Numbered from the stretch's first letter, positions 16,287 to 26,401 are shown. The stretch is 64,000 nucleotides of DNA from Pseudomonas vranovensis DSM 16006 (GCF_000425805.1 NZ_KE384459.1:1-64000); one strand, 5' to 3'. The notes: generated by a model from the sequence alone, not told the origin. Translations and numbers: made by a program.

Positions 16287-17774
16287 TCAGAACTGGAAAT
16301 ACAGGAAGGGCGAGAAGCTTTGCGCCGAGAGCTTCAACACCGAAACGGTGAACAGCAGCAGCACGGCAGTGTGGAAGGCCACCGCACCGATCCGCAGACG
16401 CGCCACGGCGGCGCTGCCGTTGGCGTTGATGGCGATGCCGTCGTGGTCTTCACGGACGCTGGCTTTGGGTGCGCCGGCCAGCGGCTGGGCGTGGAACTGG
16501 CGGATGCCGAAGATGGCCAGCACGACATAGGCCAGCACCAGGGTGGCGATCTGCAAGCTGGTGAGCTGGGCGCGGAAGAGTTCGGAGAGCTGCCAGTCGG
16601 CGAAGCTGAACATGGCCGCGTACATGCGCCAGGCCACGTCGAGGTTCTCGGCGCGGAAGATCACCCAGCCGATCACCACCAGCAGGAAGGTGAAGGCCCA
16701 CTTCAGCGGGTAGAGCACCCGTGGCGCGGCGTCCACGCCCAGGGCGCGCTCAATGGCCAGCCAGGCGCCGTGCCAGGCGCCCCAGAGGATGTAGGTGAAG
16801 TTGGCGCCGTGCCACAGGCCGCCCAACAGCATGGTCAGGAACAGGTTGCGGTAGGTCTGGAAGGTGGTGCCGCGGTTGCCGCCCAGGCTGATGTACAGGT
16901 AGTCGCGCAGCCAGGTGGAGAGGCTGATGTGCCAGCGTCGCCAGAACTCGGTAATCGACTGGCTGATGTACGGCTGGTTGAAGTTCTCGATGAAGCGGAA
17001 GCCCATCATCAGGCCGAGGCCGATGGCCATGTCGCTGTAGCCGGAGAAGTCAAAGTACAGCTGCGCAGTGTAGGCCAGGGCGCCAAGCCAGGCGTCGCCC
17101 ATGCTGGGGTCGGAAAGCGCAAAGCAGTGGTCGGCGATGGGCGCGATGCTGTCAGCAATGAAGACCTTCTTGATGAAGCCTTGCATGAAGCGCGTACAGC
17201 CTTCGGCGAACTTGTCCACCGTGTGGGTACGGTGGTTGAACTGGTCCACCAGGTCGCGAAAACGCAGTACCGGGCCGGCAATCAGGTGCGGGAAGATCGC
17301 CACAAAGGCTGCGAAGTCCACCAGGTTACGGGTGGCCGGGGTGTCGCCGCGGTAGACGTCGATGATGTAGCTGATGGACTCGAAGATGTAGAACGAGATC
17401 CCGATCGGCAGCAGGATGTGCGTGAGCACGAAGGGCTCCATGCCGAATGAGGTAATGATGGCATTGAGGCTGTCGACGCCGAAATTGGCGTACTTGAAAT
17501 AGCCGAGGACGCAGAGGTCCACCGCCACGCCGACGAGCAGCCATTTCTGCGCTGTTTTCGTGCGCACCCCGGCCGCGCCGATGCGCAGGCCGATCCAGTA
17601 GTTGAACACGGTGACCACCGCGAACAGCGCCAGAAAGTCGATGCGCCACCAGGCATAGAAGATGTAGCTAGCGACCAGCAATAGCAGGTTTCGATAGCGC
17701 GTCCCGACCAGGTAGTACAAGCCGAGGAAAATCGGCAGGAACAGGAACAGGAACACGTTGGAAGAAAAGACCAC
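16287..17774 (-). CDS. algI: AlgI: MBOAT acetyl carrier
   Basis: An MBOAT-family inner-membrane protein of 495 residues with about 11-12 helices. Its key motifs are FWRRWHISLSTWLRDY and the catalytic-His segment LLGGLWHGANFTYILWGAWHG. It moves acetyl groups across the membrane for AlgJ and AlgX. I place the start at the GTG at 17774, giving VVFSSNVFLFLFLP like known AlgI proteins, with GGAG 9 nt upstream; the frame is open 60 nt further to 17834. An 82-bp gap separates it from algX, exactly where algL normally sits. Confidence 0.96.
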   Translation of the reverse strand: MVFSSNVFLFLFLPIFLGLYYLVGTRYRNLLLLVASYIFYAWWRIDFLALFAVVTVFNYWIGLRIGAAGVRTKTAQKWLLVGVAVDLCVLGYFKYANFGVDSLNAIITSFGMEPFVLTHILLPIGISFYIFESISYIIDVYRGDTPATRNLVDFAAFVAIFPHLIAGPVLRFRDLVDQFNHRTHTVDKFAEGCTRFMQGFIKKVFIADSIAPIADHCFALSDPSMGDAWLGALAYTAQLYFDFSGYSDMAIGLGLMMGFRFIENFNQPYISQSITEFWRRWHISLSTWLRDYLYISLGGNRGTTFQTYRNLFLTMLLGGLWHGANFTYILWGAWHGAWLAIERALGVDAAPRVLYPLKWAFTFLLVVIGWVIFRAENLDVAWRMYAAMFSFADWQLSELFRAQLTSLQIATLVLAYVVLAIFGIRQFHAQPLAGAPKASVREDHDGIAINANGSAAVARLRIGAVAFHTAVLLLFTVSVLKLSAQSFSPFLYFQF

Positions 17775-17856
17775 GCCCTCAATCTCCGTTTGAATGATCA
17801 TCGTTGCCCTGAGGAGCCCATGCGCCGGACACAACCCGGCGCAAGGCGCCCTCGGG

Positions 17857-19269
17857 TCAATTGGCCTTGGCTTGCATCACGGTTTCAGGTTTATCCGCCC
17901 TGCGGCAGATCTTCGCTTCGACCTGCAGCCCCTGGGGCATGTCTGCCGGCATGTCGATTTCAAGGGAGAGCAGCGTCTGCCCCGCCCACTCGGCGTCCTC
18001 ACGCAAGCGGAAAACAAAGCGACCGTTCGGCTCCACTTCCCGTGTCCGACTGATCAACAGGTTTTCCCTGGAGCCGGTCATGTACCAGATGGTGCTGCGC
18101 AACTCATTGATCACGGGTTTGCTGAACTGGATCTCGACGACGGAGTCCTCACTGCGGATCGGCTTGACCCCAGTGTTGACCAACACCTCGTTCTTGCCTG
18201 GCCGCAGGGCCATCTTCTGGCCTAGGGTCGCCGCTACGTCCCGGCAACCGTTATCCAACAGGGGCATGACCTGGCGGTAGAACGTCGCCATGGCCAGGTC
18301 GTAATAGCTGTTGACCTCCCAGATCAGCACCTTCGGCGGTTTGTCCTGGAAGTCCTGGCTGCCGAGGTACTGCAGCATGGCACTGTGGAAGCCACCGCCT
18401 GTCACCGAGCGGTTGTCGACGTCGATGCGGGCGTACTGCTTGAGGAAACCGTCGAAGTTGTACTGCGCGGAACTGAAACTGGTGCCAACCAGCACCACAT
18501 CGGGCGCTTCGGTATCGCCAAACAGCTCGGCGCTCTCTTCCTTGGGCTCGGTCACTGCGCGGGTGAAATACTCGTTGGCGTAACCATTGCCACAGATTTT
18601 GCCGAATGCCTGGTTAAGGGAGCCGACCTTGTACAGGTTACCTTCCGTGCGCGTGGCAAACTCCTTGCGCGCAATCCCCTTGAAGACGTCCGATTTACTC
18701 AATTCAGCGGCCAGCAATTGCGCGGCCAGCTCAGCACCTTGCGGTGTCCAGTGGTTGTCGCGCTTGAAGAAGAATTTGCTGCGCACCTCGGCCGGATGGG
18801 CCAGCAGCGAGGAGAGGTCCGGCACACGTATGCCCAGGCCGCGAAGATGTTCGATGGTCGCCAGGTAATTCTTGCGCGACAGTTCGGCATTGAAGTTGCT
18901 GCGGTCCTGGGGGCGAAGCATTTCGGTGACGAGCAGGCCACGGGGTGGCAGGTAGACCATCACCAGCTCCACGCCCCTGGCTTTGAGCGCATCACGCAGA
19001 TCCTGTAGCAGCTTGAATCCCTCGGGCGTGGTCCCGATGTTGGTCATGAAGTCGATCTTGCTGCGGAACAGCCAGTCCTCCTGCCCCTGCACCAGTTGGC
19101 GGAAATCGCCCAGATCACCGGGGTAGCTGCTGTCCTGCAGCGCCTGCGGGCAGATCTGACAGCAGCGCTCGATCGCGTATTCCGGCGCCTCGGCGGCCAG
19201 GCTCAGGGAGCTGGCGAAAAGCGTCGCAATCGCTGCAGACATCCGCCAGGCTTGGGCGAAGCGGCTCAT
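17857..19269 (-). CDS. algX: AlgX: terminal alginate O-acetyltransferase
   Basis: A protein of about 470 residues with a signal peptide (ends SLSLAAEAP), a Cys-rich start (ERCCQICPQA), an SGNH-like acetyltransferase domain with the triad motifs RDNHWTPQG and GTSFSSAQYNFDG, and a C-terminal carbohydrate-binding module from about residue 345. It binds the chain and adds acetyl groups, and it is part of the periplasmic export complex. The chosen ATG has AAAGGG upstream. An alternative ATG at 19284 overlaps the algG stop (ATGA) and would add five residues, so coupling is possible. Confidence 0.96.
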   Translation of the reverse strand: MSRFAQAWRMSAAIATLFASSLSLAAEAPEYAIERCCQICPQALQDSSYPGDLGDFRQLVQGQEDWLFRSKIDFMTNIGTTPEGFKLLQDLRDALKARGVELVMVYLPPRGLLVTEMLRPQDRSNFNAELSRKNYLATIEHLRGLGIRVPDLSSLLAHPAEVRSKFFFKRDNHWTPQGAELAAQLLAAELSKSDVFKGIARKEFATRTEGNLYKVGSLNQAFGKICGNGYANEYFTRAVTEPKEESAELFGDTEAPDVVLVGTSFSSAQYNFDGFLKQYARIDVDNRSVTGGGFHSAMLQYLGSQDFQDKPPKVLIWEVNSYYDLAMATFYRQVMPLLDNGCRDVAATLGQKMALRPGKNEVLVNTGVKPIRSEDSVVEIQFSKPVINELRSTIWYMTGSRENLLISRTREVEPNGRFVFRLREDAEWAGQTLLSLEIDMPADMPQGLQVEAKICRRADKPETVMQAKAN

Positions 19270-19280
19270 TGAACACCCTT

Positions 19281-20840
19281 TCATTGTTTGTCACTCACTT
19301 GAAGTTGAGCCAACTTGTCGAGCGGCAGCACTTGCACGGCCCGCTTCTGTCGTACCAGCAGGTCGATGATTCGGCTCTGCTCCTTGGCCAGTGCACCGAA
19401 TATGCCGATGCCGCTGGGCTGGCTCGGCATCAGCATTTCCACCCCGTAGAGCTTCACGCTCTGCGGTGACACCACGGAGATGGCGCCCGACTCGTTACCG
19501 ATCAGGCGACCGCCAACCACGGTCAGGGAGAGGTTCATGTCGAAGGGGTCGAGCGTCAGGTCGCGGGGCGTGTCGGTGAGGTCCTTGATGTGCCCGTAGA
19601 TGCCGAGCAGGCCGTTGGCCACCGCGAGGTTTTCATAGAGCCCGACATTGGCGCTGTTGCGCACGCGTATGCCGTGCCGCGAGTTGTTGAACGCCCGGTT
19701 GCCCCACAGCAGGTTATCGCCACTCTCATAGATGGTGATGCCATCGGAGCCGTTGCGATAAACCTCGTTGTTGGCCACCACGTTGTTGACGCTGCTACGG
19801 TCGACCACGATCCCGGAGAGGGTGTTCTCATAGGAGCGGTTGTTGAAGATCCAGCTGTCGTTCACCTCGCGGGACACAATGATGCCGTGCTTCTCCCGGG
19901 TGCCATAGGCGGTATTCTCGGCAATGATCAAGCGCCGCGAGCGGTCGTGCGGGTCGATACCGTAGACCAGGTTGTTGCGATAGGTATTGCCCTTGAGTAC
20001 CACGTCATAGGCTTCGTAGCAGTAGAAGCCGTACCACATGTCGTCGAACATCGAGTCAATCAGCCAGCCGCTGGGATGTTCGCGCTGCATGATCGGGTGC
20101 ATCGCCGGGCTGTACTGGGAGATGGATACGCCATAGGACTTGCTCGCGGTGTAGCCAAGACTCGATACCACCGAGTTGACGATGTAGGTCTCGGTACCGC
20201 CCCAGGCGTTGAGGAAGGGGCGGAACTTACCCTTCTTCTTGAACCAGTCCTGCTGGTTCCCCTCCTCGCTCCAGGCGGTAAGGCGGGTATCCATGATGAA
20301 CAGCTTGCCGTCGTTGATCAGGAACGCGCCGCGCTCGCTGGAGAGGCGCAAGTCACGGGTTTCCACGCCGATGTGCAGGGTCGCGCCCCGGCTGACGACG
20401 ATCGGCAGGCGAGCGATATAGATACCCGGCTCGGTCTCTTCAAAATATTTCTTCGGCAGGCTACGCGCCAGATCCGTCAACGTGACATAGCCACCCTCGA
20501 TGAAAATCGCCTGGGGCATTTCACCCTGGCGTTTCACCCACTCACGCAGGCGCTCGTCACCACCGGTGAACTCCACCAATTGGTCCACGCCGATCATGCG
20601 CTTGAGCACCACGCTGCCGGTGGGCTTGCTCACGATCCGGGCCTTGGCCGCCTCGGCCGTATAGGGCGACAGATCGGGCAGCTTCGGCGGCGCGATCAGC
20701 AGCGGCTCGGCTGGAATGCTCGACACCTGGTAAGCGGGTGCAGCGGCGTCCCCGGCCAGCGCCACGGTCGCCCACGCGAGGCTACCCGCGAGGAGCAGGC
20801 CGGCGGTCCAGCGCTGCCTGTTTCTTGTGTGTGAATACAT
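19281..20840 (-). CDS. algG: AlgG: mannuronan C-5 epimerase
   Basis: A 519-residue periplasmic right-handed beta-helix enzyme. It converts beta-D-mannuronate to alpha-L-guluronate within the polymer and protects the chain during export. The catalytic motif DPHDR lies at about residues 296-300. A run of parallel-beta-helix turns (HGIIVSREVNDSWIFNNRSYENT and following) surrounds it. The signal peptide ends near ATVALAG. The ATG at 20840 is preferred over 20876 because GGAG lies 9 nt upstream and the protein then begins with a normal signal peptide. Confidence 0.96.
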   Translation of the reverse strand: MYSHTRNRQRWTAGLLLAGSLAWATVALAGDAAAPAYQVSSIPAEPLLIAPPKLPDLSPYTAEAAKARIVSKPTGSVVLKRMIGVDQLVEFTGGDERLREWVKRQGEMPQAIFIEGGYVTLTDLARSLPKKYFEETEPGIYIARLPIVVSRGATLHIGVETRDLRLSSERGAFLINDGKLFIMDTRLTAWSEEGNQQDWFKKKGKFRPFLNAWGGTETYIVNSVVSSLGYTASKSYGVSISQYSPAMHPIMQREHPSGWLIDSMFDDMWYGFYCYEAYDVVLKGNTYRNNLVYGIDPHDRSRRLIIAENTAYGTREKHGIIVSREVNDSWIFNNRSYENTLSGIVVDRSSVNNVVANNEVYRNGSDGITIYESGDNLLWGNRAFNNSRHGIRVRNSANVGLYENLAVANGLLGIYGHIKDLTDTPRDLTLDPFDMNLSLTVVGGRLIGNESGAISVVSPQSVKLYGVEMLMPSQPSGIGIFGALAKEQSRIIDLLVRQKRAVQVLPLDKLAQLQVSDKQ

Positions 20841-20876
20841 AGCGTCCAACTCCATGGTCAGCTCGGCAGGCGGCAC

Positions 20877-22310
20877 TCAGTAACGCCAGACAAAATCAAC
20901 GACTGCGCGGTGCATGCTCGAATCCGTGCCTTTGCCGAAGGCATCGCCCGGAAAGAAAAGCCCGCCACGAAAGCGCACCAACGCGGAGGATGCCCTCAGC
21001 CACTCCAACCCGGCCGGAATCTGCCCGCGGTTCAGGTAGCGCGTCACCACCAGGTCGACTTCCTGGCCGATATCCTTCTCGCCGGGCACCAACTGGGCCT
21101 TCAGGCCGCTGCTGCTGTCGGCCTGGTCATCCACCCGCCAGAAGCGGTGGTAGACCAGGCTGGCGTCGTAGTCCTCGCCCAACTGCCAGCCGGTGAACAC
21201 GCTGGCCGCCTGCAGGTTGTTCAGCTCGCCGCGATAGGCTTCGCCGAAACGGTTGATGCCACTCCCGGTGCCGGTGAATTTGGCGCGGTTGCTCTCCAGC
21301 CCGGTCTGCCTGAACTGCTCGGAGTCGTCGCCGTCGGAGCCGCCGCTGGTACGCGCATAGGTGGCGCCGACGCGCCAGTTCTGGTCGATGTTCCAGCGCA
21401 GCCCAAGGTCGACCGCCCAGGCGTCGAGGTCCTGGCTCAGCTGGCCGTCGGCCTGGCGCTGGCCGGCTACGGTGCTGGTGCGCAGGGTGTCGATATTGCC
21501 GGTCAGCCACGTGGCGGCGACCCAGTAGCTGAGCGGCAGGTTGCTGCGCTCGTTGTAGAAATCCCCATTGAGTTCAGCCCCTAGCCAGGTGAGTTCGCCG
21601 GTTGTGGTCTTGCTCAACTGATCCACTGCAGCACCCTGCCCGGGCAGGTTGCCGCGATCATCGCTGTGATGGAGCTTCAGCCCGGCCCAGTGACCCGGCT
21701 GCCACTGCCAGGACAGGTCGGCGAGCAGGTGCAAGCGATCCTCGTCCTCGGGCGCCAGCTCATCCAGGTCAGTGCGGTAGTCACTGAAACGTTCGGCAAT
21801 GCCGATGTGGGCACTGAGCAGGGTTGTCTCGAAGTTCCAGCGCAAGGCTTCGATATTGCTGTCCCACCACAGGCCGTCAGCACTGCGGATCTTCTGCCGA
21901 CCGAGGCGCAGGGACTCCCCCGGGTAAGCGGTCAGGCCACCATAGTCGACCCAGAACTCGTGCAGGGCGAGGAACTTGTCCTCCCGATCGCGGGCGTCGT
22001 TGGGGTCGAAGGTGTCGGATTCGCTGGTATCCGACTCGATGGTGTCGCTGGCAAGGAACGCCTCGCCGAGCGCGAAGGCGCTCCAGTCGCCCTGCCGCGT
22101 GAAGATCCAGGGCCGCACGCTGAGGCCGGCGCCATTGAAGTCGCCACCGTCGCGGGTACCCAGATCGAGGTCCTCGATCGACTGCGCGGTGAACTTGAGA
22201 TTGGCGCCATAAGACAAGCCGGGCTGAGGTTGCGCCCCAAGGGTGACGGAGCTGGCCAGCAATCCGGCCATGCAGGCCAGCGTGGTGGCGGGACGGTATT
22301 TCAAAGTCAT
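20877..22310 (-). CDS. algE: AlgE: outer-membrane alginate porin
   Basis: A 477-residue beta-barrel with a signal peptide (ends VTLGAQPQ), closing in the aromatic C-terminal signal FVWRY that outer-membrane proteins use for assembly. It forms the 18-stranded channel through which alginate leaves the cell, partnered by AlgK. An Asp/Ser/Glu-rich loop (about residues 88-110) precedes the conserved WVDYGGLTAYPGESLRLGRQ. Its ATG overlaps the algK stop (ATGA), as expected for two partners made together. Confidence 0.96.
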   Translation of the reverse strand: MTLKYRPATTLACMAGLLASSVTLGAQPQPGLSYGANLKFTAQSIEDLDLGTRDGGDFNGAGLSVRPWIFTRQGDWSAFALGEAFLASDTIESDTSESDTFDPNDARDREDKFLALHEFWVDYGGLTAYPGESLRLGRQKIRSADGLWWDSNIEALRWNFETTLLSAHIGIAERFSDYRTDLDELAPEDEDRLHLLADLSWQWQPGHWAGLKLHHSDDRGNLPGQGAAVDQLSKTTTGELTWLGAELNGDFYNERSNLPLSYWVAATWLTGNIDTLRTSTVAGQRQADGQLSQDLDAWAVDLGLRWNIDQNWRVGATYARTSGGSDGDDSEQFRQTGLESNRAKFTGTGSGINRFGEAYRGELNNLQAASVFTGWQLGEDYDASLVYHRFWRVDDQADSSSGLKAQLVPGEKDIGQEVDLVVTRYLNRGQIPAGLEWLRASSALVRFRGGLFFPGDAFGKGTDSSMHRAVVDFVWRY

Positions 22311-23692
22311 AGCACTTCCTGCGCTTGATCAGCTTGATTCCTGGCGGTGACCTGCTGGCCACCGCGCGCCTCGATTTCACGGGCCAGCAGGCTCTCGATC
22401 TGCTGGTAGTCCTGCGCCTGCAGCCTCGGCGCCAGGCGCTCCATCAGGACCTGCCCCTGGGCCATGCCCTGGCGCGAGGCGAGCTTGGCGAAGGTGTAGC
22501 TGTAGACGGGGTTGATCCGCACGCCCTTGCCCTCGCCAAATAGCTGGGCCAGCGCAATGTTGGCGCTCGGGTCGCCGGCACGGGCGGCAATCAGCAGATG
22601 CTCCAGTGCCTTTTCCGGCTCGATGTCGCCCAGCGCGCCATCCCGGTACAGCCGGCCCAATAGCAGGTGCGCCTTGGTGTGGCTGGACGCGGCCTGCAGC
22701 AGGTACTGCTCTGCCGCCCGCGGATCGGCCGGTACGGCCTGGCCCTTGAGGTACAGCTGCCCGAGCATCAGCGCGGCGCGGCTGGAACCGGCGTCCATGC
22801 CCTTGTTCAGGTATCCGGTGAGTACGTTCGCATCCCCCTGGTCGGGGAAGCGCAAGACCAGCTCGGCCAAACCGCACCAGGCATCCGGGTAGGCCGGCGC
22901 AATACGCGTGTAGAGCGCCTGGGCAGCCTGCGGATCGGCTTCGCCAAGGCTGCTGTCGGCCAGTACCTTGGCAACGCCCTGCACACGTTCAGGCGACACC
23001 AGGCCGGCCTGATAGGCGGAATCCAGCCGCGCCAGCAACTGCCGTTGGCTGTTTTTGTCGCCTCGTCGCTGGTAGACCTCGGCCAGTTCGACATAGCACT
23101 CACTGGCCTGGTCCAGCCAGCCGGCACAAATGGCTTCGATCTCGTCCAGCTTCTGCTCGTAGTTGCCACGCACACGGTACAGGAGCACCTTGCCGAGCCG
23201 GGCTTCACCGATGCCTTGCGCCTGCCATTGCTCCAGCTCGCGCTCCAGCTCGCCGCTGGCAAGCTTTTGCGGATCCTGCAGCTGTACCTGCACCAGCGGC
23301 AGCAGTGCGCTGTTGTCGCCGGCCGCCAGGCTCTGGCGCAACAGCTGCTCGGCCTCGAGACGCTCGGCAGGAGTCGTCTGTGGCTTGCTCGCCAGCCATT
23401 TACCCAGCCGCGCCGGCGCCGCCGCAGAGCGATCGAGGGCCTGGCGATACAGCGTCTCGCCCTGCATCCGCTGCTCCATCGAAGGGCTGCGTACCAGCAG
23501 GTCGGCGAGGCCGATCCGGGCGTCTACATAACCCTGGCTGGCGAGCATGCGGTAGTTCTGTTCCGCGGTCGCGAGGTCACCACTGCCCTTGGCCTGCTTG
23601 GCCAGCTGCAGATCGGGCAACGCCACGCAACCGGCCAGCAGGCCGAGGCTGAGCGAGCTCAGCAGCCCGCATGCTAGTCCGGTCCTGTTCAT
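22307..23692 (-). CDS. algK: AlgK: outer-membrane TPR lipoprotein
   Basis: A 461-residue lipoprotein with lipobox LLAGC (Cys at about residue 22) and repeated TPR/Sel1 units such as AALMLGQLYLKGQAVPADP and KAHLLLGRLYRDGALGDIEP. AlgK helps place AlgE in the outer membrane and links the export complex across the periplasm. It overlaps alg44 upstream and algE downstream by four bases each (ATGA), giving tight translational coupling of alg44-algK-algE. Confidence 0.96.
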   Translation of the reverse strand: MNRTGLACGLLSSLSLGLLAGCVALPDLQLAKQAKGSGDLATAEQNYRMLASQGYVDARIGLADLLVRSPSMEQRMQGETLYRQALDRSAAAPARLGKWLASKPQTTPAERLEAEQLLRQSLAAGDNSALLPLVQVQLQDPQKLASGELERELEQWQAQGIGEARLGKVLLYRVRGNYEQKLDEIEAICAGWLDQASECYVELAEVYQRRGDKNSQRQLLARLDSAYQAGLVSPERVQGVAKVLADSSLGEADPQAAQALYTRIAPAYPDAWCGLAELVLRFPDQGDANVLTGYLNKGMDAGSSRAALMLGQLYLKGQAVPADPRAAEQYLLQAASSHTKAHLLLGRLYRDGALGDIEPEKALEHLLIAARAGDPSANIALAQLFGEGKGVRINPVYSYTFAKLASRQGMAQGQVLMERLAPRLQAQDYQQIESLLAREIEARGGQQVTARNQADQAQEVL

Positions 23693-24855
23693 TTTTCAGA
23701 CGCCAGGCTGTTGTTGACGAAGACGCCGTTCAGCGGGCGAATGCGCACTTCCACCGGGCGCTTGGCCAGATTGCTGGCAAGCGGCTCGTTCGGCTGGATC
23801 TGCACACGGATGTCCGAGGCCAGGCCGCCGTCCTGCAGGGCCATGCTGACGATCCGGCCGCCGCGCTCGGTGGCTTCGCCGCCCACCAGGAAGGTCACCG
23901 GGGTGCCCGGTTGCAACTGGCTGAACGCACGGTAAGGGAAGCGGGCTTCGACGGTGGCGACGCTGTCCACCGGCGCCAGCAGGAACACCGGGGTGCCCTT
24001 GGGCGCCACTTGGCCATCCCCCACCAGCTGGCTGACCACTTTGCAGTCGCAGGGGCTGGTCAGGGTGCCCTGGAAGGTCTTGTTGAACAGGCGCTCCAGG
24101 TTGTCCGGGGTCATCTCCGATTCCGGCAGCGCGCCCTTCAGGGCATCCAGCATGTTCGCCGTGAAGGTGGCCACCGGCGCGCCTTTGCTGACAGTGCTGC
24201 CGACGGTGACCAGGCTTTGCACGGTGCCTTCACGCGGCATCGCTACCTGCGTGCCGGGCACACTGACCTGGGCCGAGTCGGCATGGGTGACGAAGTAGAT
24301 GTCGTAGAACTGGTACAGCACATAGGCGAAGGCGCTCAGACCGGCGACGAGGATCACCAGGGTCAAACCCATGGCACGCAGGCGGCCGACCAGGCTGAGT
24401 TTTTCACTTCCTTTGCCGCCACGGGCCTTGGTGAAGTTCTCGCGCTGCAGAATGCTGATCAAACCTCCTACGTTGACCAGTTCGCCGCTGACGAAGGAGC
24501 TGATCAGGTAGCGCAGCGCCGACACCTCACGCGGACGCAGGTTGTGGAATTCGCAGCCGACGCGCTTGCCGCCGATGATCGAGCGCACCTGGAATTCGAC
24601 ATCCATGGCGAAACCGATGCCCTCCACTTCAAACATCAGCTTGCCGCGATAGAGCTTGCCCTCGATCACCGACTGGCCGCCCTGCTCGAAGCTGAAACCG
24701 CCCGCGGAGAGGTCTAACAGCTGGACTTCCTGGACGCCCCCCGGCTGGCCCTGGAACCGGACCTTCGCCGGCAGCTTCAGGCGCGCATACTGACGCTGCG
24801 CCTCGGACTCATGCACCACATTGGCATTGCCCACCGGGCTGATCACTGCACTCAT
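23689..24855 (-). CDS. alg44: Alg44: c-di-GMP receptor of the alginate polymerase
   Basis: A 388-residue protein with an N-terminal PilZ domain: the RQYAR (RxxxR) motif near residues 21-25 and DLSAGGFSF near 47-55 are the c-di-GMP contacts. One membrane helix (about 165-185) leads to a periplasmic HlyD-like domain. With Alg8 it forms the polymerase and senses c-di-GMP. The start at 24855 has AAAGGA upstream and gives the MSAVISPVGNANVVHESEAQ beginning; the frame is open to 24930 but without homology. Confidence 0.96.
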   Translation of the reverse strand: MSAVISPVGNANVVHESEAQRQYARLKLPAKVRFQGQPGGVQEVQLLDLSAGGFSFEQGGQSVIEGKLYRGKLMFEVEGIGFAMDVEFQVRSIIGGKRVGCEFHNLRPREVSALRYLISSFVSGELVNVGGLISILQRENFTKARGGKGSEKLSLVGRLRAMGLTLVILVAGLSAFAYVLYQFYDIYFVTHADSAQVSVPGTQVAMPREGTVQSLVTVGSTVSKGAPVATFTANMLDALKGALPESEMTPDNLERLFNKTFQGTLTSPCDCKVVSQLVGDGQVAPKGTPVFLLAPVDSVATVEARFPYRAFSQLQPGTPVTFLVGGEATERGGRIVSMALQDGGLASDIRVQIQPNEPLASNLAKRPVEVRIRPLNGVFVNNSLASEK

Positions 24856-24919
24856 AACGTTTCCTTTCTGAATTAGTAAGTTGAACCTGGTTTCAAGGCT
24901 TCTTGGGCAATTTCGCCGC

Positions 24920-26401
24920 TCACACCACAAACATCAGCAAGGCCAGAAAGACGCTGCCCGCCGAGAAGGTCATGGCGCGTGAAGACCAGGTGTTGAACCA
25001 GCGCGAGAAGCTGGCCAGGTCGCGATTAAGCTTGGTGTTCTGGCGAGTCCAGGACTGCCGGTCGAGGCGGAAGAACACGTACACCTTCACCAGCGCGCCC
25101 ATGATCTGGTTGTAATAGAGGATCAGCGGATAGGCCGGCCCCACCTTGTGCCCGGATGCCAGCAGCAACAGCGTCAGCGCCAGGCGGGTAATGCCGATCC
25201 ACAGCAGGTACAGCATCAGGAAGCCGAAGCCGTACTTGAGGCTGGCGATGATCGCCACGGTGGGCCCCAGCAGGCTGGTCCACATTGATACGCGCTGGTC
25301 GGCCAGCACCAGGCAGGTGAACCAGCCCAGGCAATTGGGGCCCAGGGCCAGGGCGCGGGAGTTCTGCCGCAGGTTGTTGCCATACCAACGGAACATCAGC
25401 TTGCGGCTGGCCTTGATGAAGCTCTTTTCCGGCGGGTGCTCAACGGTGTTGATGGCCGCGTCCGGCACGTAGAACGTGTCGTAGCCCAGGCGCATCAGGC
25501 TGTACCAACTGGACTTGTCGTCGCCCGTGAGGAAGCGGAAGCGTCCGAGGCGCCAGTGCTCCAGGTGGTCGCTCTCGACATCGGCGATGAAGCCGGGGTT
25601 GGTCACCACGCTGGCGCGGAACACCGACATCCGCCCGGTCATGGTCAGCACTCGTTTGGAGAGCGCCATGGAGCACATGTTGAGATGGCGCTGGGCGAAA
25701 CGCAGCTTGTGCCACTCGCTCATGATGTAGCTGCCCCGCACCTCGCAGAACTCGTTGGTGGTCAGGCCACCAACAGAGGGGAAGAGCTTGAACCAGGGCA
25801 CGGTCTTCTTCACCACGCCTTGCTCCAGTACGGTATCGCCATCGATCACCGCCACCACCGCATCGTCGTCGGGCAAGTGCCGGGAAATGGCGCGGAAGCC
25901 ATGGGCCAGACCATCGCGCTTGCCGGTACCGGCGATGCGCACGAAATCCAGCCTGACCCGCTCCGGTGGGTTCATCTGTCGCCACAGGCTCTCGATCAGC
26001 AGCTCGTCCGATCGCTCTACGATGGAACACACCACGGTGGTCGGGTAGCCGCAGGCAATGGCCTCGCGGAGCACCGATTGGTAGACCTGAGCGGTAGTCA
26101 GCGCTTCGATGCGGAAGCTGGTGACCAGCAGGAACACGTGGGACGGGGCCGCTGCCGCACCGAGCTGCCGCACTTTGCGCCGATACCAGGGGAACACCAG
26201 ATAGAGGAAGATCATCCCCCGCACGAAATGCACGGCGCCCATGGAATAGCGCCAGATGCCAATGACACCCAGCAATAGAATGAAATCGGTGGACGCCGGG
26301 TCGAATGTGCTGCGCGGCAGCAGCAATGCCATCCCCATGAGCGTGATTACCAGCAGTAACCACCCTGCGGCGGTGCGCAGGCGACTCTGAAAAACATCCA
26401 T
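24920..26401 (-). CDS. alg8: Alg8: alginate polymerase, GT2 glycosyltransferase
   Basis: A 493-residue inner-membrane family-2 glycosyltransferase that joins GDP-mannuronate into polymannuronate. The cytoplasmic catalytic domain shows VIDGDTVLEQG, the DVESDHLEHW motif and the GDDKSSWYSLM region. Helices lie at the N-terminus (about 12-60) and in the C-terminal third (about 365-450). It starts 89 bp after the algD stop and requires Alg44 with c-di-GMP. Confidence 0.97.
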   Translation of the reverse strand: MDVFQSRLRTAAGWLLLVITLMGMALLLPRSTFDPASTDFILLLGVIGIWRYSMGAVHFVRGMIFLYLVFPWYRRKVRQLGAAAAPSHVFLLVTSFRIEALTTAQVYQSVLREAIACGYPTTVVCSIVERSDELLIESLWRQMNPPERVRLDFVRIAGTGKRDGLAHGFRAISRHLPDDDAVVAVIDGDTVLEQGVVKKTVPWFKLFPSVGGLTTNEFCEVRGSYIMSEWHKLRFAQRHLNMCSMALSKRVLTMTGRMSVFRASVVTNPGFIADVESDHLEHWRLGRFRFLTGDDKSSWYSLMRLGYDTFYVPDAAINTVEHPPEKSFIKASRKLMFRWYGNNLRQNSRALALGPNCLGWFTCLVLADQRVSMWTSLLGPTVAIIASLKYGFGFLMLYLLWIGITRLALTLLLLASGHKVGPAYPLILYYNQIMGALVKVYVFFRLDRQSWTRQNTKLNRDLASFSRWFNTWSSRAMTFSAGSVFLALLMFVV

